From contig CM060834.1 of NCBI GenBank assembly GCA_030762175.1, positions 28,960,501-29,024,500 of the forward strand: a stretch of DNA of 64,000 nucleotides, written 5' to 3'. Both the position numbers and the translations under genes were made by a program. The DNA comes from Metallyticus violacea (lineage: Eukaryota > Arthropoda > Insecta > Mantodea > Metallyticidae). This document shows, piece after piece, positions 1 through 12,946 of this stretch (the stretch's first letter is position 1; each line of letters opens with the position of its first letter). A model generated the notes under the pieces. That model saw nothing but the letters and a program-made list of their open reading frames with translations, made no database searches and was not told the DNA's origin.

Positions 1-2280
1 TCAACAGTTATTTTTCGCATGAACGCGATGAAAAAACGAAAGAAAACTTTTGGGTTGTAAACCAGCTCTCAGCTGTGTCAAAAAGTCAGCCTCGCTAACA
101 ACGCATCAATTGTTGTATGAATGCTTGATAGCTTTGAAGTCAGATTTTATGATAAAAGCTAATTTTTCAAATAAGAAGTCATTATTTGAATTATGGTGTT
201 AGTTAAAAGACAAATTTAAAATTTTCTGTGAAAAGCTAATTCTATCCTTTTGCCCTTTGCAAATATTTATGTGTGTATGTGAAACAAAATTCAATGCTTA
301 TACGGTACTCAGTCTCGTTGAAGAGTCAGGATATTCGGTTCCAGCTGTTCCAAATAACCAGATATAGCTAAGTTATGTAAATCAATTCAGTCTCCTTAGA
401 ATAGTTCTTTTACAGACCCATGTAGCATTTTAGATTTTGCTACATTAAAAATGGTTTCATGTACCAGATCTTTGAGGATATATTAATATAGATTTGTAAT
501 ACTTCTTTTAAATTCGTTTCAAAATGTGTTGCCTTAATATAGTTTTTTTGTTTGTTTTGTAATGTCTGTAAATAAATTACAGTTGAAAATATTTTTGTAA
601 TAATGTAAATTAATAAAGCGTGTTGAATGTTTACCTTCTATCCTCAAACAGTATGGTCATATAAATACTGCATAAAAATTGGCGGTCCGTGATGAACTTT
701 TCCATTGAAAAGTACTCCATGATCTAAAAAGCTTGCGAACTACTGTATTGGGTTCTGAGAGTATGCTGTTTTGTGGGCTGAATGAAAAGAAAACGAGCAT
801 CAGTGCTCATGCTTAACACTGCCCAGACAGGATGCACTTCCTAAGTTTTGTTACAAGAGTTATTTCGCGTTTCGAGTATGGTAGTGCGTTTGACATGATA
901 GTGTAAAGGCGAAGTTTTAATTGTTAACATTAAAACTTTTTTTTGAATATTTTAATTTTTTCAATGGCCACTGCCTTGACATCTAAAGGAACGATTCTAT
1001 AGAAGTCTACTATTACAGTGGGATATCCTCAGCGTGCTACGGTTAGTTAATCATATTTAATGTTATGCAATTTTAACATATATTTAAAAATATGGAATGC
1101 CATATAATGAAACTGATTCAGTTAGTATTTTTATTTGTTTGTTTAATGAACACAACATTAACTGGTTTTATTGTTGATTAATCATTTTTAAATTGAGTAT
1201 CAGAACGCCAAAGAGAAAACTATAATAAAAACAGTGATGAATTTTTGTGATTTTATTAGTCACCTTGTCAGTTATTGAGAACATTCCTGAGGTACCAGCA
1301 GAAATTTTTAAATATTTCTGCTCAACATTGCGTCCATCAGCATTAAATTTAAGATAAATGTGAAAACGTGTGCGGAAATTTGAGGTTTTCACTGTATATT
1401 TTTTTATTTAAAATGATTTTAAATTCTACTAAAGCAGCATTGATACAAAAATGTTATTTTTAACCCAAAATAAGGACTTTTGACACTAAAACGTGGTTGG
1501 AAATATTTCAAGTAATTAATAACATTAATTTAACTGACATTTTGCGCATCAGACAAATAGAAAAACATTCTTGCATGATGCAACACTAAACCAAATGAAC
1601 TTAGGAACCGCTCTAACAGAAATAATGATTCAAATGCTTAAAGAAAGATGCATGTTAATGAAAGCTGTGTTTAGATGCCAGCCCGACAAGGAGTAATGAG
1701 AGTGGGTAAGGTATCTGTGGAACGTGATTAGGACGATACCGCATAATTATCATAAACACAAACGTGTCTCCAGTGTGGGAGGAACGGAGCGGATTCCGTG
1801 AATTACCATTCATCACGATGGGTGAATGCTCCTTGTGAAGGCCGGCCGGTGGTCAGCAGCAACACAGGAAGGAAGGACGCGGCTAGAATTCACCGTGGAG
1901 GCTGCACCCTGCAGGAAATGACTCGACTTCTCTACATGTGAGTCGGCGGCCCTCAAAGATAAAAATGCCAAAATCTGCGAATCTAACACGTTGACTTTCA
2001 ACATTTTTTATGAAGGCTCAAGCTCTTTATAATGAAGAAGAAGAAAAAAAAGTAGGAAAAAAGAAAATAACTTAATGAACACAAAATTAAAACGAGGGAT
2101 GAAGTTCTTTTAAGAATTTCTTTTACGAAAAAGAATATCAAAAATATATTGTTATAAAATTCTGTACACTACAAACATATTCTATTCATGGGTCGTGGAC
2201 CTTACATGCTTAAATACGATACACAATTAGAGGCAGCAAAACATAATTTAAAAAATAATAATAATTAAAAATAAACACGG
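1..2280. other. AT-rich DNA without recognised gene
   Basis: No coding region or named repeat is supported here. The stretch is AT-rich with short open frames only. A locally GC-richer patch at about 1,680-1,960 stands out from its surroundings, but neither strand gives a protein I recognise. A segment near 650-740 (ggcggtccgtg, then gcttgcgaactactg) is faintly like hAT-type terminal sequences, too weak to call. Confidence 0.5.
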
Positions 2281-2384
2281 AAAGAAAACTATACAATATG
2301 TCTTTAATAGCGGTCCCAATAAATGAAAAAAGTTCCTATAAAAAGGATAATAAATAAAAATTAAACATGGAAATAAAAATATGC

Positions 2385-2870
2385 AATATGTCCTGAAAAA
2401 TTTCCAATAATTACAGAGGCGATAGTATGGAACAAAACAAGAAAAAAGGTTCCTATAAACATGGATCCTAGAATCAATAACTTCTGAGTTATGGTTAATT
2501 TTGTAAGAGGGGCATATTTCTAAGTACTTGCTCTAGCACTTTGGCAGGAAACATTACAACGAATGGCGGTCATATCGAGCACATGTTGTAAAGAATAGAT
2601 AAAAGACAGTAGTGATTAATTGATAATGGTGGTGGATAACAGCTCAGCAGATGTTAAGTTTACGACCAAGGTTATAGGAACTTTTTCTTTGTTTTGTTGC
2701 ATAATATTTCCTCATTTGTTTCTTGGCAAAATACTCGGACAAAATAACACCATAATTCAGAAGACGTTAATTTTAAGAACCATGTTTATAGAAACTCCCC
2801 CCCCCCTTTCTGTTGTTGCATACTACTGCCTATATAAATATTGGAACTTTTTTCGGGAAACCCTGCATAT
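2385..2870. repeat. Imperfect inverted-repeat (MITE-like) element
   Basis: The reverse complement of about 2,385-2,495 aligns by eye with 2,751-2,870. Both arms read ccataa(c/t)tcagaag, then ccatgtttatag(g)aac, then catact(a/g)(t/c)(c/t)gcct, then attggaa, and end near catat. The arms are about 110 bp with about 255 bp between them. A further related piece sits inside (ttataggaactttttcttt near 2,671), and a partial one upstream near 2,320-2,400. No coding capacity is seen, so this is either a non-autonomous DNA transposon or two opposed copies of one short repeat. Confidence 0.5.
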
Positions 2871-2879
2871 GACTAGAAA

Positions 2880-3995
2880 CAACTTACATATTATTTACGA
2901 TTATACTGGTGTTCTAACCTAAAATAAATTGCTTCTAGCTTCGCGCACTTTGGCTAGAAAAATACTCACATTCAGAATTTGTGTAATCCACGAAACATTA
3001 TGAATTTCTAAGCATTTAATTCCGATGAATGTTTAACTACATAACTTATTTTGGCTGGTTTCAGTTTCATCTGAACTATAGTGCCATTCTTTGATGCAAA
3101 AGATCCAGAAGAAAGTAGCGCGTATCGTTAGAGTTTATGACCTCAGTGTTCACCATAGATAGATACACACAAAACTTCTGGGAACAAGCAAAACGTTTAA
3201 TTTAAAAATATGGCCAATTTCGCTCATTTATATTAGTCATATGACGAAATTTCCCCTGCAGTTCTGGAAGGTAAAGATCAACAACAGTTTGACACTAATA
3301 TATCTCGTACTTTGGAATAACTGATGATGCATTAATCGATTCTTTTATATTACCTTCAACATTGACAAGCAGTAGTTTTCGTTTTATGTAATTGGTGTTT
3401 TATTTGAAATATTACGCGTTTTTTCAAAGATTTTAGCAATACTATTTTTACACTTTTGACTGTATTCAAAGTGTGTCTGTGTGTATTTTATAAATTACAC
3501 CATAATGTGATATTATTTTTTAAATTTTCTTCCTAAGGGGTGCTTAATTTTTTCCCCAGAGCTTTAAGAAATGAAATTCAGAAGGTTCTAATTAAATTTC
3601 AAATGATGCAGAAGCACGGTCCAGAAAATCTAGCTGAAAATGCTACATAAGCATTGGTCCTGGATGTGACATTTACAGAACAAGAAACTCTAACATACTG
3701 TATGAGAAACTAGGTCGGAACAACTTCAAAGAAGAATGGATCGGTAATCCTTGCAACTGAATGCTAACGAGCAGCAAGTGAACACAACACATTGAAAGAA
3801 CTTATTCCCTTAGGGTTTTCACAAACGTTGGTAAGTTTATTGAAGATTACAAAATGAAATAATGAAAAATAAATTAAATATGTACAATATTACTTTTAAA
3901 AAAACAACTCTGGAAAATATGAACAAATATTTAAAAAAAATTAAAATATGTAAATGTTCAAGAAATGTTCTAAAACATGAAAATTAAATTGTGCT
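2880..3995. other. AT-rich DNA, nothing recognised
   Basis: I see no gene, repeat family or RNA gene in this stretch. One broken reading around 3,540-3,800 on the plus strand has several adjacent open segments, but it resembles no family I know. Confidence 0.4.
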
Positions 3996-4000
3996 TATTA

Positions 4001-4746
4001 GCGAATTCCGAAGGAATGTAAGCTATTGCGATTGTACTAATAAAATTAGTTTTGAATGATCTTTCCAAATTTCCATCAATTGCACCCTACTTGCAACGAA
4101 AAAGAAAGAAAAAAAAAGGTAAAAAAATTCTCTCCCCCCCACACATACATAACACATACACAACACTATGAACAGTGTAACTAAAATAACAACAGCTAAA
4201 CAAGCAGAAAAAGGACAAAACAGACAAAAATTATCTCTTGCTATATTTCGAACTCTTGGAGTTCTAAGGCAAGAAGACAAGCAGGACTCAAGAAGTTTGA
4301 ACTGTGGCAAGAAATAATTTTTGTCTAAGTGTGTTTTATCCTTTTTCTGCTTCTTTAGCTGTTGTTTTATATATATATATTGAAAAATCGTTCTAGCAGC
4401 CGAAAGATTTGCTTTATCTCAACGTAACTCTGAATATTTTTAAACAAATTACTAAATGAAAATAAATTACTAAAAGTTGTTCCCGAAAATCAGGGCAATT
4501 GAGCCATTAGGAATGAGCTTATACCTGAAAAACCAACGAGGGTTAAAGCAAAATTTAAAAACCACTCTAGTGGTCGGAAATTTAAAAGATTTTAAAGGAA
4601 ATTCGGTTTATGCCATTTAAATAAAACAAGAAAAATAGTTTCTGTAAATCAGCGAAATCTAAATATTAGGGGGGGAGTTAATATAAAACCAAAACTTATA
4701 AATCGCTCTAGCGGCATTAATATTTCTTTCTTCACAACGAAAATCC

Positions 4747-4781
<35 letters not shown>

Positions 4782-5431
4782 AAATCAAATAAAGAATATA
4801 ATTTCTGAAAATAAAGGGAAATCAAACCATTAGGAGTAGGGGTATACTTGAAAATCAAAATTTAAAAAGCGCTCTTGCGTTTAATTTTCTCTACATTCTT
4901 TTAAAATTAAAGGACAAATTAATTCAATATATAAACTGTATTTATGACGATGCATATGTTTTACATTTAACAAAAGCATCATCGTGAAGATAGCAAATGT
5001 GAAACATTAATCTAATGTACTTGAGAATTATATTTGTATGTAAAAGCGCTCTGTAATAACTTTGAGAAAATGTTTACGTTGGATATTTTTACTACAATAA
5101 TATTAAAATTAAATTTCAATGTAATTTTTCATTGTTTTTAAGTACTTTGTACCTTGTATTTGTTTCTGAATAGTAACACGATTTTGTTTTATTGAAATAT
5201 TTGAACTTCACCTTCTAAAACACACAATGTAGCTCGAAACTTTCTGTTATTTCTCTCCATTTTAGTGAATGAAAGATGATACCAAAGACTCAGAGTTCAT
5301 AAACATTTTAAAATGTTTAAAAATACTCACACACAATAGTTTTGTCTACCAGTGGTCATATATTTAATTTCATTAATAGTATACCATAACTTTTATGGTT
5401 TAATATCAACAACAACAACAACAACAACAAC

Positions 5432-5483
<52 letters not shown>

Positions 5484-5674
5484 GTGGTTTCTTTTTTATG
5501 CTACTTATAGAATGCAAGAATTTTATTCTTCTAACACTAAACAGTAATGCCGTAAATTATTTCATTTTATTAATTAATAAGGCCTATGTAGGATTTTATA
5601 TTCGTTTTCATTAAAAATTATTCAACTTGGTAAGGAAATCGCTTAGTTTACGCAGCTTCTGCATGACGAACTTG
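4001..5674 (+). repeat. Copy 1 of the ~143-bp-monomer repeat element
   Basis: The copy starts with a leader (gcgaattccgaaggaatg, then attgcgattg). It continues with four degenerate tandem monomers whose CTCTAG-type cores start near 4,390, 4,564, 4,705 and 4,871. It ends with a single-copy tail running through a (CAA)n(TAA)n tract to cgcagcttctgcatgacg at about 5,672. Each monomer reads roughly: core, (a)aactcggtatat, atttaaataaaa, aagaaaaatagtttc, gaaatc, ccattaggag, tacttgaaaa, then the next core. The third monomer is stretched by a (TA)n run at 4,749-4,777. The leader is interrupted by a C-rich insertion around 4,100-4,340. Leader, monomers and tail match copy 2 at 21.4-22.9 kb in the same order. 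No coding frame is conserved between copies, so it looks like a non-autonomous element of unknown class. Confidence 0.7.
5406..5481 (+). repeat. (CAA)n(TAA)n microsatellite
   Basis: A run of CAA units passes into TAA units. It lies inside the tail of the 4.0-5.7 kb element, at the position that also carries trinucleotide repeats in the 22.6 and 24.1 kb copies. Confidence 0.95.
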
Positions 5675-5679
5675 CTAGA

Positions 5680-6530
5680 ATATTAACTTTTTACTTCCCA
5701 GTACTCTGCGATTAATGTTCTAAAATATTACATTTCATATTTTACCTTTCTCTGATCTGTCAAGATCACATAGTAAACCAACTAGTTACACAGTTTACAA
5801 AAAAGATAACTTTCTAAGTACTGAATATTATGCACCTCTGAAACAGTTCAAAGCAGTTAGAAGATGTTATTGAGTGTGGGTATAAAGGAAGTGGGGTAAT
5901 GATATATGTACGTCAAGTCATTAATTTGTGTGTTTTCTGCTTGTGAGCCACCGAGAGAAACTCTGATTCATTTTCCAGTGATTCGTGCAGTATTACTGTT
6001 CTCTGTAACGGATGTCACGGGCCAGCGGAGAGGCAAATGACTGTCGCAAATTATTGCCGTTCTCATGAAACACGGGAAATATTAATGTAAGGGTAGCAGC
6101 ACATCCCACGAGCGGGGTGATCATTCTCCCATATAGTTGTAACCGTGACTGTTTCGGAGTCCATTTTGAGATCACATCATTATATTTACCGTACATCAAC
6201 CTGAAGCATGTACCACGTGAACAACACAGTTCTCTTTTGAAGGTAAAGAAGTGTTCTCTGCCCTTATTGCGAAGTAGCTTCCAGTTCAGTAACTTTTGGT
6301 AATATTTCCTCTTCAATTTTTATTCAAAGATGTTCAAGCTCTTTATTGCATGAAATAACAACTAATTATGCACAAATATCGAAATAAATTTAATAAATAT
6401 ATTTGATATTATTTTAAATATTTTAAAATTGAATTGAAAATAATTTGAAATGTTTAAATTTTTATATGCTAATCCTAATAACCATCGTTATTTTTTATTG
6501 CGTAAATCCTTTTAAAACAATCAGAATATA
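5680..6530. other. Unassigned DNA
   Basis: A GC-richer patch at about 6,000-6,300 is open for 107 codons on the minus strand, but the protein resembles nothing I know and has no repeat hallmarks. The rest is AT-rich and featureless. Confidence 0.4.
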
Positions 6531-6537
6531 AGAGAAA

Positions 6538-7229
6538 CGTTATATTAATACTTATTAAGGTTGAAATATGTTCTTATAGAAACATTGAAAACTTTTTATG
6601 CTTATTTGTGGACAAAAGCTACTATTAGCACTATCCTTTAAATTTTTCGGTTACCTTTGACGTTACATTCTTAATATCACGATGAATTCTTTGCTCCTGC
6701 TCTTTGCTAGCAGCATCAATATATAGGGATAAGCATCACATAATCATTTAATTTAATAATATCGTCTCAAAAGACAATAGTTACAGCGTTCTGAGGTCTT
6801 TATATAAAAAGTAGTAAAAGTGTTATGAAAATAAAATAAGTGAACAAGTTTTACCACTGCGATTCGGATAGATATGCACAAAGTATTTATGTAATAAATA
6901 GAACTTTAAAAATAAATATAGGGATAAACAAAAATAAAAGCACATAAAACTTCATGCTTGTTTATATAAAGCAGAGGTTTAGAATATTAAAGTAGAAGAC
7001 ATAGAAGATTCCAAATCTGAAAAATGTGGGAGGAATACAAAGAACTGAATGAATTAGAAAAACATAAAGATATAAGAAGACATTTAAAAGTTGAAAACAT
7101 AAATGATATATAGTGAAATGAGAGCGAATGGATCGTATTAGCATATCAAAACAAATTCCAAAGTGTAAACCCACTGGAAAGAGAAGTTTAGGTCGGCCGA
7201 TATGGTTGGAACAGTCTTTGTGGAGACTT
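6538..7229 (+). repeat. Dispersed ~0.7 kb repeat, copy A
   Basis: This segment matches 9,936-10,682 in the same orientation along its whole length. Shared landmarks in order are gaaaactt(t/c)tatgcttattt, aaagctact, ccttt, ggcagcatcaatat-like, gttttaccactg, atagggataaaca, ggaatacaaagaactga, and finally taggtcggccg followed by tggttggaacagtctt. The last part can be read as a LINE C-terminal motif of the LGRP type, but the frame is too broken for a firm call. A SINE in the opposite orientation follows immediately. Confidence 0.7.
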
Positions 7230-7490
7230 TTTTGTTTATTTATGGACGCTCTTTAACATCTCAGGCCATCAGCGTCCCACTTGATTTTTCTCAGAGGCCT
7301 CTTCTTTCAGCTTGAGGTTATTTTACATGCCGTAAATGTACGACACGGGATCCACGGCTTCACTTCCCTTACAAAGGAAGTTATACTTAGGATTTTTACG
7401 TCCGAAAAATGCATCGATTCTCCCTGGGATTGAACCCGTGATCTTTCGTTTAAGATGCAAGTATGGTTACCACTATACCGCCAAGACTGA
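7226..7490 (-). mobile_element. tRNA-derived SINE, family I
   Basis: A SINE on the minus strand with its tRNA-like head at the right end. The head contains a B box (gggattgaacccgtgatc in plus-strand reading) and an A-box region (ggttaccactataccgcc). The body carries the family landmarks: cgtaaatgtacgacacggga, ccacggctt, cttccctt and cagaggcctcttctttcag. The tail end (catctcaggccatcagcgtc) is followed by a T-rich ttgtttattta segment, the complement of an A-rich SINE tail. Related copies lie at 9.63, 14.15, 14.50, 30.23 and 33.50 kb. It has no coding function; mobilisation would depend on a LINE. Confidence 0.85.
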
Positions 7491-7499
7491 CTTTTTTGA

Positions 7500-8878
7500 G
7501 ACTAAAAGGCATATATAATAATAATGTATTTTGAATTTGGAGATCTGAAACTCTTAAGTTTAACATTCTTCCAAAACACACGCTTGAACAGTGGGAAGGA
7601 TTGAAAGATGTTCTAAAAATACCAGCTCTTCGCTTTACAAACAGGAATATGACAAACAATCCCACACAAAAGTTAACGAACCTCATGACATTAATGTCTT
7701 CTCCAATATATGATATTATTAGTCAAAATCTAAAATTTTACGCAAATACTGGACAGAGAACTAATACAGTATCATTTGTAGTATTTCAGAACCATCAGAA
7801 TATTATATTGTAATAATAAAATCAACTAATTATTTTGGAAAAGCAAAACGAAGTTTCCTTTTCAAACCACTTGCCTTCAATAAAATGATCCACAACTGCA
7901 AATGAATTAATAAATGTATTAATTTTTCATCTATTCCATTAAACAGTTTCAGTATTGCATATAGCTCTGTAGTAAAGAACCCTGGACAATAGAGTAATTA
8001 TTCTTCCCACCGAAGACAGAACAACGTGTTTCGGGGAATTATCGTACCTGGAGGTTAAGGCGGACTTCACCCGGAAATTCCATAGACCCGCTCCCATTAA
8101 GACATATGAAATTAATAGTAGAAAAATCGCAGGTAGTGTGCCGGTTGCTAAATGTTTCAAGAGGCCCAGCGTGTCGGCCGAAACGGTGCTTCAGGTAGAG
8201 GTTGAAACTAGAAGCCCAAAATCATCGGCTGAAGAACTGCCCCAATGTACACAATGAATACATCCAGATTCTGCCTAAACTGAAGAGAAAAGACTGTGCG
8301 TAATGCTAGCAGAGCTACCACCCTCCACATCAACCGACATAACTGCACAGTGTTGACGGATGAACAGAATCGTCGAGTGGGAACAGGACACTACAAAGTT
8401 TGAGAATCACAAAGCTCAGCGTGGTGAAAGCATTTCATATCTCAATATGCAGCACATATTCCTTTAACCTCAAATAGAGTAGGATGATGTCTGGGTTTGG
8501 AACTATCCCCAAGGACTGTTTATCCGTACGTGAATACCAGATGGGAAATCATGATGCATTTGGGCTCACGATATCAGGATCTCACACACTTGCACACTTT
8601 TGCTTCGACACATGAGGCATATATGTCCTGTGTCCCACACGTGACGTTCAACAGTGTACCTTATAAACGTAGCAAAGTTATTTCGTGAAACGTTTCGGCG
8701 CTGGGGTTTCGTGTTGAACCGCGAGTGACCAATGCACCTACTACCTCAGTAAAATTCTATTGAAATCTTTCAGGGCACCAGCAAGATCAATTGAAGACTA
8801 GTATGCCTTCACCTACGACCGCCAAGACCAGCGAAGAAGAAAGAGTTCAAGGTAAAACGCCAGGAAATACTTTTTTAA

Positions 8879-8930
<52 letters not shown>

Positions 8931-9620
8931 AACAGCTTTCTCCTTTCTCCTTTCAAGGATAGAAGCTTCAAGAATTGTTCTCACTCTCAGGTATTGCTGA
9001 TCTGGGTAACTCGCCGGAAGAAAACCGTGCGATTCTTGTGGTGTACACTCCGCTTCCGAGCAAAGAAATGGAAAACCTACATGCGACTGTTCATATTAAC
9101 GAAAAATAGAGTGTGTTGGTGGAACCTAGATGAAATATCTATTGACTTTGAAATGACAGCTATTCAAGATTTAAAATGTCTATTTCCTGAAAAACAAATC
9201 TAAGTTCAATGTCGTAAGCAAGGTACTTAGATGTCTCTCTACCTTTCTTTTTTCCTTGCCTTCTTTTCCTTTCTTTCTTTCGTTTATTCTTTTATCTTTA
9301 TTTCCTACGATTAAGGATTTTAAGATAGCTTTATCTTAAGTTAAGGATCTCTTCCTGATACTAAAAAGCGAGAAAAATAGAAACTGGCATCTTACCAAAT
9401 AATTTAACTCAGATCCAACATTATAACAGCGAGTAAGATATCAAGTGGATTAATTGCAGAAACATTCATGATCAAAGGGAAAGGTAAGTTTGAAGAAACT
9501 AACCTGGAGAAAGCTTACACAAATGAAATTCTCCTGAAAGCTGATAAAACCTGGGATATTACAAAACACATTTTCTCGGTTTTGCTTGAAAAGCAATCAA
9601 TCGCTTTTTCAAAGACTTCT
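7500..9620. other. Unassigned DNA with a long poly(A) run
   Basis: No recognised gene. A GC-richer region from about 7,980 to 8,760 holds several short open frames on both strands, none of a family I can name. The poly(A) tract at 8,880 is listed separately. CT-rich low-complexity sequence lies at about 9,237-9,300. Confidence 0.4.
8880..8928 (+). repeat. Poly(A) tract
   Basis: An uninterrupted run of 49 A residues. No retroposed body is evident directly upstream that I can assign to a family, so it may be a microsatellite or the tail of an unrecognised retroposon. Confidence 0.95.
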
Positions 9621-9629
9621 GAACTAGTC

Positions 9630-9862
9630 TGGTAATGTTGGTCATCAGCGTCCCATTCAACTCAGGGCGTGAAACGGCCGACAAATTTTGCTCAGAGGCC
9701 TCTCTTTCAGGCTTGAGGTTCTTTTTCGTGCCGTAAATGTACGACACGGGACCCACGGCTTTACTTCCCTTCCGAAGGAAGCCATACTTAGGATTTTTAC
9801 GCCCCGAAAAAATCCATCGGTCCTGGCCGGGTTCGAACCCGCGATCTTGGGTTTAGGAGGTT
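9630..9862 (-). mobile_element. tRNA-derived SINE, family I, 5'-truncated head
   Basis: A minus-strand family I SINE. It shows tcatcagcgtcccattcaa, aacggccgacaaattttg, cagaggcctctctttcaggc, cgtaaatgtacgacacggg and the B-box segment gggttcgaacccgcgatctt. The sequence leaves the family consensus after gggtttaggag, so the A-box side of the tRNA head is missing. Body sequence is better preserved than in the 7.2 kb copy. Confidence 0.9.
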
Positions 9863-9935
9863 GATTCAGGAAGTGAAGTATGCGAAGTGAAGGGGAGAGA
9901 TGCGCCATTATGCAAAGTGACCAGAAAACAAGAAA

Positions 9936-10682
9936 ATTTTATATTAATCCTTATTTCAGTTAAAATATGTTATAGAAACTTTGAAAACTCTATATGCTTA
10001 TTTATTGACATAAAGCTACTGCCAGCACTTAATACCCTTTATATTTTTCATTTGATTATGGCGTATTCTGCCTTAACATCTGCTCATTGCTGGCAGCATC
10101 AATATTCTGGAATTAGCATTACATAATCATATAATTTAATAACATCTTCCCTTTCAAAAGTCAAAAGTTTATAACCTTCTGAGGCCTTTGTATAAAAAGA
10201 AGTAAAATTCTTATTGAAAATAAACTAAATGAAAAAGTTTTACCACTGACTGCGAAGTAACCTGTGATTTTGATAATGATATGCATAAAATATTTATGAA
10301 ATGCATTAATTTAATTGCACTATTAATAGAAATTAAAAAAAACAAGTATAGGGATAAACATAAATAAAATTACATAAAATAATTGCGCTTCCTACTTGTT
10401 TATATAAAACAGAAGTTTAGACTCTTAAAATAGAAGGTAAGAAGACTCCAAACAGCAGGAATGTGAAAGGAATACAAAGAACTGAACAGTTAGAAAAACA
10501 CAAAGACACAAGAAATTTAAAAATTGAAAATATAAATGATATAGTGAAACAAGAACTAAATGATGGACTTAGTAGAGCGAATGGGTAATATTATCATACC
10601 AAAACAAAATTGAATTAGTAAATCCACTAGAAAGAGACTTTTAGGTCGGCCGCAATGGTTGGAACAGTCTTGGGAGACGTAA
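9936..10682 (+). repeat. Dispersed ~0.7 kb repeat, copy B
   Basis: Second copy of the repeat at 6,538-7,229, same orientation, with small insertions relative to copy A. Its right end reads aggtcggccgcaatggttgg. Translated, the end gives a short LGRPQW-like motif, which would fit the C-terminus of a LINE reverse transcriptase; the surrounding frame has stops, so the affiliation is only a suggestion. Confidence 0.7.
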
Positions 10683-10689
10683 CGGACGT

Positions 10690-12940
10690 CTATATGTCAT
10701 AATTATTATTATTGCAACTATTGAAACACAAATTTTGAATTTCATGGTCATGTTTTGCATTTTACGCTAAAGGGGGGGGGTTCATTCAATACATGTTAAA
10801 AGTTACACATGCACTTACACTACTTTAACATTCAAATTGACAAACATTCTTTTTCATCAACCAATGTTAACTTTAAAAACATGTTAAACTTCGTGTTAAG
10901 TTAACATCACCTTTCCCTTGTGTTCAACGTTTAACAACTAATAACAGTTCTAAAATGACAGCTGTAGATGTCGAAAGTCTGTATTTGGATGTATTAAGTC
11001 GTTCATAACAGAGAAAGGAATGTCATATGTAGTTACTTTGAATTTTGACAAAGGTATAGAATGTGAGAAAAGAAGTAATAGGATTGTAGATGAAATACAA
11101 GAGAGGGTAGAACGCCTTTGTGTCTCTACTCACTTTAATATTACTTGCAGTCGTATGTTTGAATTATTCTATGCAAACAAAAGTACATCGGAATACGTTC
11201 AGAAGTCTTAAGGTTATGACACCGCCTTCTCGATGCGTGCAATTTGCAATACTCGGTAACCTTAAAAAAGTATTAACTAACATTATGCTGGAAAAGCTTG
11301 GTGGAACACAGGAGTCTTAACGGGTTAAAATATTAACACAGCGTTAACAAACAAAATACTTGTGGTTATCACTAATCTTATATTTGACGATATTGCAATT
11401 AAACAGTTTTATTAGGAAAAAATGTGGTTTCTAAGATTTAACTTTCAGTTTTTATTGATTTTTCTCAAAATCTATTCAACTCTACTTATGTGTTTATGGA
11501 GATTGTGGCTTCATTTGTGTTCAGTTCTGTATGAAAAATCACCACTACAAAACGTGACAAAATATGGAAGATTTCCGTATCAAGTTTAGGGCAACAGCTT
11601 AGGGATTCCTCTTAAATGCCAAGTTTGACTCCTACCGCCAGAGCAATGCGATATTTAGGACTCTTAGGTCGGTGGCCCAATGTAGAGTTTCACGAAATGA
11701 AATCGGATGAGTATGCGTGGGTAAGTAACGGATGCACGGATTGGACCAAACGGTCTCGCAAGGGCAGCCATGTGCTTCAAGAACGCATTTGCTGTGCGTG
11801 CACAACAGGATGAGTAAGCGACCTCGCTCTGATGAGTAAGATGGTTCGATCCTGGGCCTTGGAGCATTGCACAATCCGCACCTGTTTGTGTGATATCACC
11901 TCATATGGAATTCCCGAGCTCGCTTCCTCAATCTCTCAGTTTTGTTGCTTCCACCAGTCTCTATACTTTGTTGAGATGTATGTCAAATAGAACCTGTCAC
12001 TTTAGGGACGTACAATCGTGAAATGATTGCTCTGGGCTGCGCTTGGGGCACTGCGTCTTCAACCGTGTCATCAGAACTAGTTTACATGTAGAAACCAATA
12101 ATCAACTGTAAGAACAGATCACATATGTCAAGCTTCTAGGTCTCTAAGTGGATAAATATTTTGCTTTTAGATAATTATTTCATTTCAGCCCCCAATTTAC
12201 ATCAAAATTGTTTATTATGATTATTTCTATTCAATTATTAAATATAATTATATTAATAGTTTGGGATAAGTCCGTTGAAAGCAAGTAATCTTTTCTGCAA
12301 CAAAAGAGTTCGAATAATTTGTGATTCTAACAATAAATATTCCGGTAAGAGCCTATTTTAAAAAACGAATATTTGGATATATACATCTCTCTTGTTACTA
12401 ATGTCCTCTTCCGTTCCCTTTTCTTTTTATCTAGTCACCTCAGAAGGGTCCGCCGACAAATACTTGTTCGCCATTGGCTCCCTAGTGTAACGATAAAATT
12501 TTGCAAAAGGTTAGTAAATATCCCGAATGGCGTGTTCTATTGATGGCGGGTAGAATAGTTGCTATTGGCCTTTCTTTCTAAAATGTTAGGCCCGGAGCCT
12601 TCTCCGAAGGGTAAGGTCTGTTTCTGTTTCAGAGGTACAATGTTAACTTTAAATTATTTCTTGTAATGTTTTTAATTGCACGTTGCTTTAGTGATGTAAA
12701 GTTTTCATTTGTAATTATTTTAAATGAGCAGGGAACACGGAATTTGAAATCCATTGGGTACAAACTAACCGTAATAATGAGCGGTATTAAAAGTCATTTG
12801 TTCATTACCCAATTGGGAAATTTTATGTAACAGCTGGACTTAAATAATTTTATTTATAATGTATTCAATTCATGTGACAATATTTCGAGGTTTAATAATT
12901 TATTAAAATTATACATTGAGTTACATCTCACAAACTTTTG
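10690..12940. other. Unassigned DNA
   Basis: No gene is recognised. Short overlapping open frames at 11,020-11,320 show no known domain. A B-box-like ggttcgatcctggg at about 11,843 hints at another decayed tRNA-like repeat, without a convincing A box. The stretch 12,400-12,640 is less AT-rich but unrecognised. Confidence 0.4.
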
Positions 12941-12946
12941 AAACGA

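Noticed and set aside
1813..2004. GC-rich patch as an exon
   Set aside because: The 63-codon frame has no recognisable motif and no supporting context.
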